Assembly (NCBI GenBank): GCA_035235625.1
Contig: CP141149.1
Coordinates: 5,270,893 to 5,334,892 of the forward strand
Direction of reading: 5' to 3'
From: Saururus chinensis
Lineage: Eukaryota; Streptophyta; Magnoliopsida; Piperales; Saururaceae
DNA: 64,000 nt
A program made the translations under genes and the position numbers. Shown here in pieces: positions 1 through 10,736 of the stretch (position 1 is its first letter; every line of letters starts with the position of its first letter). The notes below the pieces were generated by a model. It was not told where the DNA came from. It saw only the letters and a program-made list of their open reading frames with translations, and made no database searches.

Positions 1-1217
1 GCGGCGCCCGGGGAAGCAAGTCTAGTAGGCCGCGGAAAAGTGCCCAGCCAACCCCCACGCCACTGACGAGCCAGTTTCTCTTCTTCGATACGTGCGTGAC
101 GCACCACATCCCACATGCTAGCACAAGGAAAATGATGCATCTCCTCATAAATCTCTGGTTTGAGCCCTCGCTTGAATGTGCCCACCAAGGCTGCCACCGG
201 CCAGTTAGGTAGTCGGTTGGCCACCTTCATGAACTCCGTATAATAGGCTCTGATGGTGGATGTTTGGCGCAGAGAAGAGAGCATCTCGTTGAAGTCTTGG
301 AATTCATTTGGGCCGAACTGGATGCATAATTCGTCGGAGAAGGCGGCCCAAGTAGGGTAGCACACCTCCTTCTCAAAGCTCTGGAACCATACTGAAGCAT
401 CTCCGTCTAGGTGGAAGGCTACTATGCGCAGTCGTTCAGCCTCTGAATGTGTTCCCTGGTAAGCAAAAAATTTCTCCTCCTTGTACAACCATTCAATTGG
501 GTTGTCATCCCCATTGTAGCGTGGGAACTGGAGGCGGGCCAAATGGGGTTCCGCTCCTCCCCGAGGACCACCACGAGGGCCATGAAGGTCATCCCAATCA
601 TCGTCCATCTTCAGAAGCAAGTTTCAAGGAGGATGCACCATTGGGACATTCGGCCGAACACCTGGCGCGCCTCGTGGTGGCCAGGCCGAACACCCCCCTT
701 CAGCCTGTACGGCAGCCTGCCCAGCGTATAGGGGGGTGTAAGGCTGACGTACCTCCCTATCTGGCATGGCCGGGAGACCAATAGTGAATGGCGGTATCAT
801 AGAGGCATTCGCCCAAACACCTGGTGGGCCTCACGAAACCCAGGCCTGGCGTCCACCTTCCACAGGCAATTCTGCTGGTCCAACGGTGAGGGGAACGTGG
901 GATTGTCGTGTCTCCCTATCCGCCGTGGCTGGAGGAACAAGGGTGTGTCTGTTAGGTCCCTAAGAAGAATCCCCAATTTCCATGACGGCTTCTTGAGTTC
1001 TGACGTCATGGGTTGTTGAAGGCGCTGCCTGGCTGGCCATCAATTTGTCCACTCTGGTGGTCAATACCTGCACCATGGCGACGAGTTGCTTGAGCGTGGT
1101 ATCCTCCGTGGTAGCCGGGACGACCGTGGGCGGGGGTAAGGAACCGTCCGCTGAAACCTCAGTCTCCTTCATAGGCTGAGTTTCAGGAGTGACAGCCACT
1201 TGTTTGCCTCTTGCCAT
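1..1217 (-). pseudogene. Ty3/Gypsy gag, 5' part of an element running off the left edge
   Basis: Read on the minus strand from an ATG near 1217, just after a primer binding site and LTR, so this is the start of gag. The first 80 or so codons are open and polar (MARGKQVAV..., then a stretch predicted helical around VLTTRVDKLM), ending in a stop near 963. Further on, in another frame, comes a typical Gypsy capsid segment: NPIEWLYKEEKFFAYQG, then AFHLDGDASVWFQSFEKE, then AYYTEFMKVANRLPNWPVAA. Frame changes and stops between these blocks show that it is dead. The capsid would package the element's RNA. No protease or polymerase is in view because the element continues left of base 1. It belongs to a different Gypsy lineage from the three chromovirus-type copies in the right half of the window, judged by LTR length and gag sequence. 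Confidence 0.8.
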
Positions 1218-1234
1218 GGATGGGGATCGATAGA

Positions 1235-1247
1235 GCTCTGATACCAA
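1235..1247 (-). other. Primer binding site (tRNA-iMet type)
   Basis: The minus strand reads TTGGTATCAGAGC, the standard plant initiator-Met tRNA primer site. It lies 3 bases from the LTR edge and 18 bases upstream of the gag ATG, which fixes element orientation. Confidence 0.85.
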
Positions 1248-1250
1248 TGA

Positions 1251-1547
1251 TGTGCCCGAAGTAGGTACAATTGGTACAGGACGTTTTATGTAGGAGAGAG
1301 AGAAAGGAAGAGTAATAAAATAACAAAGGAACTAACTGTCATTCATCATGCCGAACCAACAACGAAGATGACCCTTTATGGGGGGTCACGCCCTCCAACA
1401 TCGGGACCCATGCCGCTAGTGGGCCTAGCTATCCCATGGCCCACTAGCACGCCTCAAAACAGTTCTATTACAAGAATAATGCCATTCTACGGCTGAGTCA
1501 AGGGAAACTAGCCTAAGTTACTGAAAGAAATAATAGTCTAGTGTAAA
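1251..1547 (-). repeat. LTR (5' LTR of the minus-strand Gypsy element)
   Basis: On the plus strand the block opens TGTGCCCGAAG next to the primer binding site. It appears to end near ...GTGTAAACA, so on its own strand it would start TGTTTACAC and end GGGCACA. The right edge is an inference: the last bases are also present in the neighbouring 214-bp duplication. The length of about 297 bp is short for Gypsy but acceptable. Confidence 0.6.
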
Positions 1548-1964
1548 CAAATAAAGACAAGTAATGCATCAAGTGCACGTGCACAACATCTACACAAATA
1601 TAGACCTAACAATATCAAGTCTAAAGCCGACACAATGTACTTTGCACAACAATAGAATATACCTAAAACCTATTAATCAACAGTTAGGCCTTATCAGTTA
1701 ACTTTGTTTTAAGCATGTGTACTTACTTAAATGGTCTACCCTTGATTTTTTCTAGTGTAAACAAATAAAGACAAGTAATGCATCAAGTGCACGTGCACAA
1801 CATCTACACAAATATAGACCTAACAATATCAAGTCTAAAGCCGACACAATGTACTTTGCACAACAATAGAATATACCTAAAACCTATTAATCAACAGTTA
1901 GGCCTTATCAGTTAACTTTGTTTTAAGCATGTGTACTTACTTAAATGGTCTACCCTTGATTTTT
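1537..1964. repeat. Perfect 214-bp direct tandem duplication
   Basis: 1537-1750 and 1751-1964 read identically by eye, both opening TCTAGTGTAAAC and closing CCCTTGATTTTT. The unit includes MULE subterminal sequence and apparently the last dozen bases of the adjacent LTR, so it arose after the LTR element inserted. Confidence 0.85.
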
Positions 1965-2960
1965 ATCAGATCACATATCACAGAGAATGGTAAAAAAAGG
2001 CCACTAGTGAGTAAACAATTTACAGATGTAGCCTAGCAACTACATTTCGACCCTTCATTAATTTTGTCACTTTGGTTTGCATTCCGTAAAAGTCATCCAT
2101 GTAAGCTAAGCCCCAAGCACACATTATACAATCGAGAACATGAAAGACCCACACTCGTATTAATCTATACAAATATAGACCTAACTATACCAAGTCTAAA
2201 GCCGTCACAATGTACTTTGCACAACAATAAAAGATGCCTAAAGCATACCAATCAATAGTTAGGCCCTATCAATTAACTTTGTTTTAAGCATGTGTACTTG
2301 TTTAAATGGTCTACCCTTGATTTTCATTATATCACATATCACAGAGAATGGTAAAAAGAGGCCACTAGTGAGCAAACAATTTATTGATGTAGCCTATCAA
2401 CTACATTTCGACCTTTCATTAATTTTGTCACTTTGTTTTGCATTTCATAAAAGTCATCCATGTAAGCTAAGCCCCAAACACACATTATACAATCGAGAAC
2501 ATGAAAGACCCACACTCATATTAATCTACTCAAATATAGACCTAACTATATCAAGTCTAAAGCTGGCACAATGTACTTTGCAAAGCAATAAAAGATGCCT
2601 AAAACCTAGCAGTTAATAGTTAGGCCCTATCAGTTAACTTTGTTTTAAGCATGTGTACTTGCTTAAATGGTTTACCCTTATTTTCATCATATCACATCAT
2701 ATATCATAGAGACTTAGCCTAGCAACTCAATTTCTATCCTCAATGACTTTTGGCCCATGCTTCTTCTATGGTTCTTCAAAGCCGTGACCACAAACTAATC
2801 ACCAAACACACAATCTATGTTTGACAAGATTAATCTACCCATGTATATACCAAGCTATATAGAGTTTATTGACTACACAATTTATTTTCAAGGCTAACCT
2901 ATAATGTACCAGTCAACAGTTAGGCCATATCAGTTAAATTCATCTGTAGCATACAATAAT
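1965..2960. repeat. MULE-A subterminal repeat array (about 361-bp period)
   Basis: Units run from the CACATATCACAGAGAATGG block, through GTAAGCTAAGCCCCAA and ATATAGACCTAAC, to CAGTTAGGCCCTATCAGTTAAC and GGTCTACCCTTGA. The GGTCTACCC landmark recurs near 1947, 2308 and 2670. Short open frames at 2064 and 2290 are repeats of one another inside these units and are not genes. Confidence 0.75.
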
Positions 2961-3782
2961 GCTTATATGGTCTCCCCTTTATTATTCATCATATCTCATA
3001 TAATAGAGCACGGGTCCTACTGAACTAATCCGCTATATTTTTCTTCCTTATCCTACCTACAATATTTTTTTCATTAGAGATTTCCCTTTCAAAATTTATC
3101 ATGAGATCACATCTTTCAAATATTTAAATCAAATTTATCTTAAGACATCAAATACACTAATCATAGTAGTACATCGACCAATTTACACACCTATTATGAA
3201 TTTCATCACACAATCTCAATAAATTTTAAACTAAACCATATAATACAGCTAAACAAGATATTCGCTTCTTCAATTAACCATACAGAGTTGTAGGATCTCA
3301 CCTTGTCATTTATGTCATCTTTTATTGATCAACAGATAAGGAGATTGGTCAGATGGCCAAGTGAAGAGGCAGAATGTAGATTAGGGCTAAACACCGAAAT
3401 GTGGGATGTGGCCGGCTGGAAGAGAGGGGACAGTGGGAATGGAGATTAGCAAAATGTCTTTAGAGGGGGGAAAGATGGCCACAATGTATGTCTTCGGTTG
3501 TCAAATGACTGCCGTAGTGAGATCGCCGGAGTGGATAGCGAAGGATGGAACAAAATGAGAACTTTCTCTGCAATACCGGAGGAGCAGAAAATGTGGGACT
3601 GGATGACCGATAGTGGAGAAGAAGAAGGTGATGGATGGGATATAAAAGGCTAGATGAGGGGTTGCTGGAAGGGAATGCGATTCTTGTAACGGTCGAGAGC
3701 GGTCGCGAGCACCGTAGGGAAAACCAAAATCTAAACTTGGGATGCAACCGGTGAAGTAGGTTCGAGTCTATTCATTTCCATT
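2961..3782. mobile_element. Conserved inner right end of MULE-A, no gene
   Basis: AT-rich sequence followed by a GA-rich block (about 3340-3760) that recurs in MULE-B (20560-20990) and MULE-C (35620-36070). On the minus strand this GA-rich block would lie upstream of the ULP1-like gene of the complete copies, so it may be that gene's promoter or 5' UTR (inference). The open frame on its minus strand is not conserved with a start codon between copies. Confidence 0.6.
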
Positions 3783-3919
3783 GCCCTAAGGGTATTATCG
3801 GCAATTCAAGCACGTGTGTGGGAAAGTGGAATGCGCGTAAGTCTAATTGTGCAAAATTAAAGTACCTGGACTATTTTTGTAATGCTGACATTTGCTGAGT
3901 CTATTTCTAAAAAAATTTC
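3783..3919. repeat. Right terminal inverted repeat of MULE-A
   Basis: Ends ...GAGTCTATTTCTAAAAAAATTTC. The reverse complement matches the left end of MULE-B (12636 onward) through GACTCA, the AATTACAAAAATAGGCCAGG-like stretch and the TTTTGCACAATT box. It is about 130 bp long, as expected for a Mutator-type TIR. Confidence 0.85.
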
Positions 3920-3965
3920 CCTGCAAGTCGTCCGACTGAGGAAGGAAGCAAAGAGCACTGCAAAG

Positions 3966-4069
3966 ATGAGCACGTGGAACTATGTGGTGACGGCGCAGAA
4001 GCCCACCAACGTGACCCACTCCTCCGTCGGAAACTTCACCGGCCCCAACGACGTCAATCTCGTCTTTGC
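3966..4069 (+). pseudogene. DDB1: DDB1 exon 1, with start codon and mutated splice donor
   Basis: Encodes [20 protein letters not shown] and on to NLVF plus two bases of an Ala codon. The Ala codon is completed by the C that opens exon 2 (followed by KCTRIEIHLL), so the junction must lie after 4069. The intron there begins ATATGG where GTATGG is expected, a G-to-A change. It ends with a normal TGCAG, so it is not a U12 AT-AC intron. The nearest GT (4075) would add 5 bases and shift the frame into an early stop. The ATG is the conserved DDB1 start. Confidence 0.9.
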
Positions 4070-4340
4070 ATATGGTCATCATCACTACTTCTTCTTCTCC
4101 CATGGCCTCTTTAAGAGGCTCTTATCCATGTGCTGGGTAGTAGGGGATTGGTTTTTTTGTGTTGTGTTGTGTTGTGTTGGAAAAGAGGGTGTGCATGAAC
4201 ATGATGGAGATGGGTTTTCTGGTTTTGCATGACTGAGTTTGTTCTTGAGTTTTTGCTGGTTTTTCTTTTGTTATTATTCCCTATTGTCCGCTCATGCGTA
4301 TGAATTCCTGTTTATTTGTTGCTTTGTTTTTAATCTGCAG

Positions 4341-6416
4341 CAAATGCACCCGCATAGAGATTCACTTACTTACACCCCTGGGCTTAGAGGTACGTGAAAC
4401 TTATAAATTTATTGTCATCTTCATTATTATTAATACTACTTTTTTTCGTCCAACTTGTAAATTTTTGGATTAGAGGAAGGGTTTACTCCTGTCTTTCTAT
4501 TTGAAGCTTGGCTTCGATTGCTACTGAAAGACTGATCATTGATGTTGAACTGCGTGGTGGCACTGTGAAAACAAATTGCTCATTGATTTGCATCGACCTT
4601 GTGAACAGTCTTGTATATATATTGGCAGTCAAGAGCAGTTTCCAATCTTGATAGCCAATGATGGGTTTAGTACATGCCCCCGTAAGAAATAACCGAAGTG
4701 CAGTTTGACTCTTTCTTAGAGCACTCGGGGAATTCACCTCCTTGCGTCCACCTTAATGCAGAAAATCTTTTGGCAGCTCTATCTCTTCATTAGTTCTTCA
4801 ATCCATTATTTAATCACCACCGCATTTCAAGTTAGTTTCTGATGAATCTTGATGCCTAGATTATGCTTCTAATTTTTGGTGCAGTCCCTGTTGGATGTTC
4901 CAATATATGGTAGAATCAGAATTCTGCAGCTATTTCGCCCTCATGTAAGTATAAATTAAGTTTCCAAAGGCTATTGTTTGTGTACCCATGTATTTAGTGT
5001 TCTATTCTAATATGCATGTCTCTTTTTAGGGTGAGGCTCAAGACTTACTATTTATTGTTACTGAAAGCTGCAAAGTTTGTGTTCTTCAACGGAACGCAGA
5101 AATATCTGAGTTAATCACTAGGTATTATTACTCTACCAAACTTTATAACTTACTTTATATTCCCTCCACCCTATATTAATAGTTATATTTAAAAAAGTAA
5201 TAATTTTTATTGAAGGGTGAAACCCACATATAAGAGAAGAAAAAATAAGCTTATAGTACGCTTTTTTAATTACTCAAATAACTTAAGTATAACATAATAG
5301 AGTTATTAATATAGAAGAAGTTTTTTTGCCAAATTGAGCTATTAATTTAAGATAGAGGAAATATAAAACACATAATTTTTTTCTCATTATTCTTGTGAAT
5401 GTCTACACCTTTTATGCAATTTATATTAATTATTATTGATTCTACTATATAAAAAAAAGTTATTTTGTTTAGGTGGCTTGTGCATAACTTAAATTTATAA
5501 CTGCTAACTTTGAAAGCCATATTTTGAAGGTTTTATTTCAAGAGATGCTAATAGGCAACGCATATTGTCATATGCAGAGACACAGGAGATATTTCAGAGC
5601 GCGTAGGTTACAAAAAGCAGGTATGTCTTGAAGAACAAAAATTTTCCTAGAAAATATGCTAGGTTATCCAATTTGGTTTTCAACTCCACTTTTGAAAAGA
5701 ATTGTGTGTTTATTTGTTTTTCATTTTTAAGAGTTGTATTCTATCTTTTTATTTTATAGGGAGGATTTTAAAAAGAACGAGTCTGGTAGGACCAGGTTGC
5801 ATGATTAGGTCTATATGACGCGAGAGAAACTTAAGATCATGATCTAAAGATTCTCATGTTTCTCCCCCTCCACATGTTACTAGTCCTACAATGTGGTCAT
5901 GCTGGTTAAGAAAATAATTTTCAAATAAGAACAAGGTTCTATTACCCCTTTGTACATTTGTTGTTTTGTCTTTTGAAGGGTAAATAGGCTAATTATATAG
6001 GGCTACTTAGGATGCGCTTTAAAAGAGAAATCAATTTCCTACCTCCTGTGAAATATGTCACATTAAAGGGGGAAAATGGTTTCCCCATAGGCCCAAACAG
6101 CCCTTATATCTCACTTTTGTTTATTTCTATGACAATTATTGTTATTATATTAATTTTGCCTTTCTAGATTGCCATAATCGATCCTGATAGTACAATGATT
6201 GGATTCCACATATATGGTGGTCTATTCAAGGCACTTGTCTTACCAGGACTTAGTACTACATTGTATCTCTGATTTTTTCTTTTTTTGATGTTTAAGTAAC
6301 TTAGAAAATGTTTTGGAGTTCGTTGAACAAAACAAACCTGATATTGGTAATATATATTTCTCGTAGGTTATCCCTCTTGATGATAAAGGCCAATTTCAGG
6401 AGGCCGTTAACATTGG
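4341..6416 (+). pseudogene. DDB1: DDB1 exons 2-7
   Basis: Six small exons in correct phase: 4341-4389 (KCTRIEIHLLTPLGLE), 4885-4944 (SLLDVPIYGRIRILQLFRPH), 5030-5121 (GEAQDLLFIVTE to SELIT), 5578-5620 (DTGDISERVGYKKQ), 6168-6230 (IAIIDPDS to GGLFK) and 6367-6416 (VIPLDDKGQFQEAVNIG). They make up the start of propeller A. No stop codon is present. Exon 5 is two residues shorter than in typical plant DDB1. Exon 6 is followed by GCACTT rather than GT, either a rare GC-AG intron or a decayed donor. The other junctions have GT and AG. Confidence 0.9.
5156..5366. mobile_element. Stowaway-like MITE in DDB1 intron 4
   Basis: The block opens TTATATTCCCTCCACCC with ATTAATAG inside. It closes with CTATTAATTTAAGATAGAGG and then AAATATAA, an imperfect inverted repeat of about 25 bp on each side of an AT-rich core. 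The CTCCCTCC-like terminus, TA-type flanks and total length of about 205 bp fit Stowaway (Tc1/mariner-derived) elements. Confidence 0.7.
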
Positions 6417-6666
6417 GTAATACTTTGTATTCCATATGCTTCTTTCTTCTATTCATCTTCTTATATTTTCTTGATGTTACATCAAATACATATGACTACT
6501 AATTAGCCATGCGACTCTAGTGTTTCATGCTATATGTACCCTAGTAGAAATTTTCACTAGATGTTACTCTCTGTAAAAGATGACACTATTGATCTATTGC
6601 TTTCAGAATGGAGGAAAAGCTTTATCTGGTTTTGGATATAAAGTTTCTCTATGGTTGTTCTAAACT

Positions 6667-6917
6667 TGTTAGAAGTAAGCATTACATTAAATGGGTTAAG
6701 CCCATATTATTTAGATGGGCATGATAATATTTATGTGGGTCAAGCCCATATTATTCAAGTGGGTCAAGCTCATATGTTATAGAGAGCCTAAGCCCACTTT
6801 GTATTGAATGATAATCACACATGTGAATTGGTTGAAGAAGTGAATAATCTCACATCGCCTAGTAAAAGGTGATGATGTTAGTATATAAGGCATTAGTAAA
6901 TATTTATAAGTTATATT
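6667..6917 (+). repeat. Left LTR remnant (U3 part only)
   Basis: Matches 10737-10918 of the right LTR from TGTTAGAAGT to TATATAAGGCATTAG, with an extra block of about 50 bp around 6753-6800. After the TATA region the match stops. The R and U5 parts present in the right LTR are absent, and no TGGTATCAGAGC primer site follows. Confidence 0.8.
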
Positions 6918-7605
6918 TGGTGAATTTCAAAAATCTACTCTTAATCTCAAAATTTTCGGATTATTTACTTCTCTGTGTAAAATTTTCGAATTTTAACACT
7001 TCTATATGTAAATTTTTGAAATTTTTGAAATTAGATAGGACTGTACATTAATTCCTGATATTTTTACTGTTCTATGCGTGAATTTTCGAAACTAGATAGT
7101 ACTGTACATTTTTCCTGTTAAGATTTCGAAATTCACTGTTCTGTGCATAAATTTTGAAATTTACTATTCTGTGCATAGATTTCAAAATTCACTGTCCTGT
7201 GCTTAAAATTCTGAAATTCACTGTTCTGGAAGTAAATTTCTGAAATTTTACAATTCCAGGCGTAATTCTATGAAATTTTACTATTCTGGGTGTAAATGTT
7301 GAATGATTACTGATTTATATGTAAATTTCTTGCAAGTTATTGTTCTGTGTGCAATTTTTCAAAAATTACAGTTTTGTTTGTAAATTTTCAAACAGTTACT
7401 GTGCTATTTGTAATTCTGGAATTTCACTGTGTTATGTACTTTTTGAAATTTTACTGTGTAATTTTTTGAACTTTATAATATGCTTGTAATTTATGCGACT
7501 CGCGTTGGTATAAATTTTCGAACTTTACTGGGTTACGTAAAATTTTCAAAAATATATATTTTTTTTGCTATATATTTTTACTGAGTTAATCTTCTATTCT
7601 TTGGA
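6918..7605 (+). repeat. Degenerate short-period tandem repeats in the Copia leader
   Basis: About 16 imperfect units of some 36-40 bp, each with a CTGTTCTGTGCGTAAATTTT-like core followed by CGAAATTTTA. The array fills the space between the truncated LTR and the gag start codon at 7612. No coding potential. Confidence 0.7.
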
Positions 7606-7611
7606 ATAGAA

Positions 7612-8560
7612 ATGGCTGCTGATGGTACCAACTTGGCTTCGGTAGTTATTCCCACTCCGGTGAATGCTCCTCTTCAAATTAAAGAGAAAAAATTAGAAAA
7701 GTTTAGTGGTGCGGATTTCAAACGATGGCAACAGAAAATGCTGTTCAATCTTACTACACTGAACCTAGCCCGATTCCTTCAAGAGGAAATACCCGTTCTC
7801 ACTAAGGAGAAACAGGAAGACAAAACAGCTATTGTGGCATTAGATGCATGGAAACATGCAAATTTTTTATGTCGTAATTACATCCTTAACGGGTTGGACA
7901 ACACATTATATAATGTGTACAGTTAAAAAAAAGTGCTAAGGCACTCTAAGAGTCATTAGACAAGAAGTACAAGATTGAAGATGCTGTAACGAAGAAATTC
8001 GTGGGCGGAAAATTTTTGGACTTCAAAATGGTGGACTCTAAAACTGTGATCAGTCAAGTTCAAGAACTCCAAGTTATCCTGCATGATATTCATGCAGAAG
8101 GCATGACTTTAAGTGAGTCTTTCCAGGTGGCAGCCATAATAGAAAAATTACCACCTTCCTAGAAGGATTTTAAGAACTACTTAAAGCATAAGAGACAGGA
8201 GATAAACATAGAAGATTTGATTGTGAGGTTAAGGATTAAAGAGAACAACCGGGCTTCTGAAAAGAACACCAGAGGACATGGCATGGAAGCCAAAGTAAAT
8301 GTTGTGGAACAGGGGCATAAAGGCACTAGCTTCAACAACAAGAAGTGGAAGCATCCTGCTGTCCAGTCGAACACTGACTCCAACAAAGCCAAGTTCAAGG
8401 GCAAGTGCTATGTATGTGACAAAATAGGCCACAAGGCTAAGGATTGTCGCAAACAGAATAAACAAGATGATTCCAAGAAGAAGAAGGCACAAGCCCACAT
8501 GACTGAAGGGGAGAATCTCCCCACCAATGTGAATGACATCAACCTTTCCGCTGTGATTTC
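7612..8560 (+). pseudogene. Copia gag with CCHC zinc knuckle
   Basis: Starts MAADGTNLASVVIP and continues with the Copia gag pattern: FSGADFKRWQQKMLF, then LDAWKHANFLCRNYILNGL, then the UBN2-like region. A short A-run frameshift at about 7926 and a TAG at 8161 interrupt it. The zinc knuckle [14 protein letters not shown] (C-x2-C-x4-H-x4-C) lies near 8407-8450. It would form virus-like particles in the cytoplasm if expressed. The ATG is chosen because it is the first one after the leader and gives the conserved N-terminus. Confidence 0.85.
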
Positions 8561-9880
8561 GGAAGTGAACATGGTCACGAATGGTAGAGAATGGTGGGTG
8601 TACACCGGGGCTACTCGACATGTTTGCTCTAATAGGAAGATGTTCTCCACTTATGAACACATGGAGAATGGTGAGCAACTATTTACGGGTAACTCTTCTA
8701 CTGCAAAGGTTAAAGGACTTGTAAAGGTTGTGATCAAGATGACTTCAGGCAAAGAGCTCACTCTCAAGAATGTCCTGCATGTACCAGAAATTCGAAAGAA
8801 TTTAGTGTCTAGATCATTACTGAGCAAGAATGGGTTCAAGTTGGTTTTTTAGTCAGAAAAATTTGTCTTGACCAAGGGTGGGATGTATGTGGGCAAAGGG
8901 TACCTAAATGAGGGGCTTTCTAAGCTCAATGTACTCACTATTGTACCTATTTCTGTTATTAAGAATGCAACTGCTTCTACATTGTATATGATTAAGTCAT
9001 GTGATGTGTGGAATGGTAGATTAGGACATGTTGATTATGATGCTTTATGAAGATTGATTAATATGAAATATCTGCCTAAGTTTAATATTGACTCTAATCA
9101 TAAATGCGAAACTTGTGTAGAATCAAAATTAACAATGAAATCTTTCCAAAGTATTGAAAGATGTACTGAACCTCTTGAGTTAATTCATAGCGATGTCTAT
9201 GACTTAAAACTTGTTCAAATAAGAGGATATAAAAAATACTTTATTACATTTATCGACGATTGCACTTGTTATTGATATGTTTACTTGTTGAGAAGTAAAG
9301 ATGAGGCAATTAACATGTTTATATTATATAAAACAGAGCTTGAGAATCAACTTGGCAAGAAAATAAAAGTTCTAAAAAGTGATAGAGGTGGGGAATATGA
9401 ATCACCTTTTGGTGATTTCTGTTCAGAATATGGTATAATACACCAAATAATGACACCCTATTCACCTCAGCAAAATGGAGTTGCTAAACGGAAAAATAGA
9501 ACTTTAAAAGAAATGATAAATGTCATGTTAATAAGTTCTGGGTTACCCCAGAACATATGGGGGGAAGCTTTGCTTTTAGCAAATTATATTCTTAACAAAA
9601 TACCTCATAAGAAAACCTTGCGAACACCATATGAACTATGGAAAGTCTAAAGTCTTCCCATAAATTCTTAAAAGTGTGGGGGTGTTTGGCAAAAGTGGCA
9701 CTCCCTAATCCCAAGAGGATTAAAATTGGACCAAAGACCATTGATTGTATTTTCATTGGTTATGCCAATAATAGTAGTGCATATCGCTTTCTTGTTCATA
9801 AATCGGATATTCCTAATGTAAATGTCAATACTGTGATTAAATCCAGGAATGGTTCATTTTTTGAACATATTTTTCCATGA
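8561..9880 (+). pseudogene. Copia protease and integrase, inactive
   Basis: The protease motif normally W-x-D-S/T-G-A-T-x-H reads [10 protein letters not shown], so the catalytic Asp is replaced by Tyr. The GAG-pre-integrase zinc region follows (WNGRLGHVDYDAL, then CETCVESK). The integrase core follows too: IHSDV, then SDRGGEYESPF, then SPQQNGVAKRKNRTL. The last block normally has Glu in place of the Lys before RKNRT, so the third DDE residue is lost. In-frame stops fall at 8850, 9048 and 9273, with a frameshift near 9640. The two catalytic changes and the stops make it non-functional. Confidence 0.85.
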
Positions 9881-9989
9881 AATTCTACACAAAAGGAAAG
9901 TTCTCTTAAAAGAACTTTGGATGTTGAAGAGAACAATAGTGAAGACCAAGAGGGAGAGGATGATGAACCTAGACACAACAAACGTGCTA

Positions 9990-10484
9990 GAAAATCAAAA
10001 TTCTTTGGTCCAAACTTATTTGTTAGAAAATAAGCCTCAAAGCTTTAAGGAAGTCATCCCCTCTCCTGAAGCACAATATTGGAAGGAGGCAGTAAACAGT
10101 GAAATTAAATCCATTATGCAAAATCATACTTGGGAACTAGTGGATCTACCACCAGGGAGTAAACCTCTTGGATATAAATGGATATTTAAGAAGAAGATAA
10201 AGGTTCATGGATCAATTGATAAATATAAAGCTAGACTTGTTATCAAAGGATACAAGCAACAAGAAGGTCAAGACTATTTTGATACATATTCACCAGTCAC
10301 AAGGATAACATCATTTAGGATGTTAAACGCTATTGTTGCTTTGTATAATCTTGAAATACATCAAATGGATGTGAAGACTACATTCTTGAATGGTGACTTG
10401 AATGAGGAAATTTATATGCAACAACCTGAAGGGTTTGTTGTACCGGGTACTCATGAAAATCAGGTTTGTTCAGGGCCAAAATGA
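9990..10484 (+). pseudogene. Copia reverse transcriptase, N-terminal half only
   Basis: Contains the conserved Copia RT opening: EAQYWKEAVNSEIKSI, HTWELVDLPPG, KPLGYKWIFKKK, KARLVIKGYKQQEG, then QMDVKTTFLNGDLNEEIYM and QQPEGF. It breaks off after GTHENQVC with SGPK and a stop. The YVDD box and all of RNase H are missing, so an internal deletion joins RT to the 3' untranslated region. Confidence 0.85.
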
Positions 10485-10736
10485 ACACAATCATGAGAAC
10501 CACAGTGTGTCTGAGAAGTGATTATGTGAATTCTATTATCTTCGTTTACACAAATAGCTGAACAGTTCAAGACATCACGTTCATTGATTCGCCAGTAGAC
10601 CTGATAGTTTTCATAAGGGAAGGTTCAAAGCCAAAAACTACCTATCCCCCATGCATGATCTTTTCAATATTGCTTTCACGGTTTATCTACATTATTTTGT
10701 ATAGTTATCTAGCCAATTCTCATTCATGTGGGGGAT
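10485..10736 (+). other. Copia 3' untranslated remnant and polypurine tract
   Basis: No gene. It ends in TGTGGGGGAT directly before the right LTR, a typical Copia polypurine tract that primes plus-strand synthesis. Confidence 0.7.

Larger units (their letters stand above)
1548..3919. mobile_element. MULE-A, right-hand part (left end outside window)
   Basis: This is the right end of a Mutator-like element of the same family as MULE-B and MULE-C. Its last 1.1 kb (about 2760-3919) matches 19990-21140 and 35140-36235 almost base for base in order, ending in the same terminal inverted repeat. The Gypsy element at 1-1547 has inserted into it, and the left TIR is not in the window. It stops at 3919, 46 bp before the DDB1 start codon, so it separates the DDB1 coding region from its native promoter and most of its 5' UTR. 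The expected 9-bp target duplication would start at 3920 (CCTGCAAGT), but the partner copy lies outside the window. No transposase is present in this part. Confidence 0.85.

Noticed and set aside
3882-4232. Open frame of 116 codons covering DDB1 exon 1 and its intron
   Set aside because: Only the segment from 3966 is DDB1. The first 28 codons are MULE terminal repeat and short leader, and the part after 4069 is intron with a GTGTT microsatellite.
4070-4340. U12-type AT-AC intron after DDB1 exon 1
   Set aside because: The start ATATGGTC does not match ATATCCTT, the end is TGCAG rather than AC, and no TCCTTAAC branch site is evident.
8229-8678. Minus-strand open frame of 149 codons
   Set aside because: Antisense of the Copia gag zinc-knuckle and protease region; no domain of its own.
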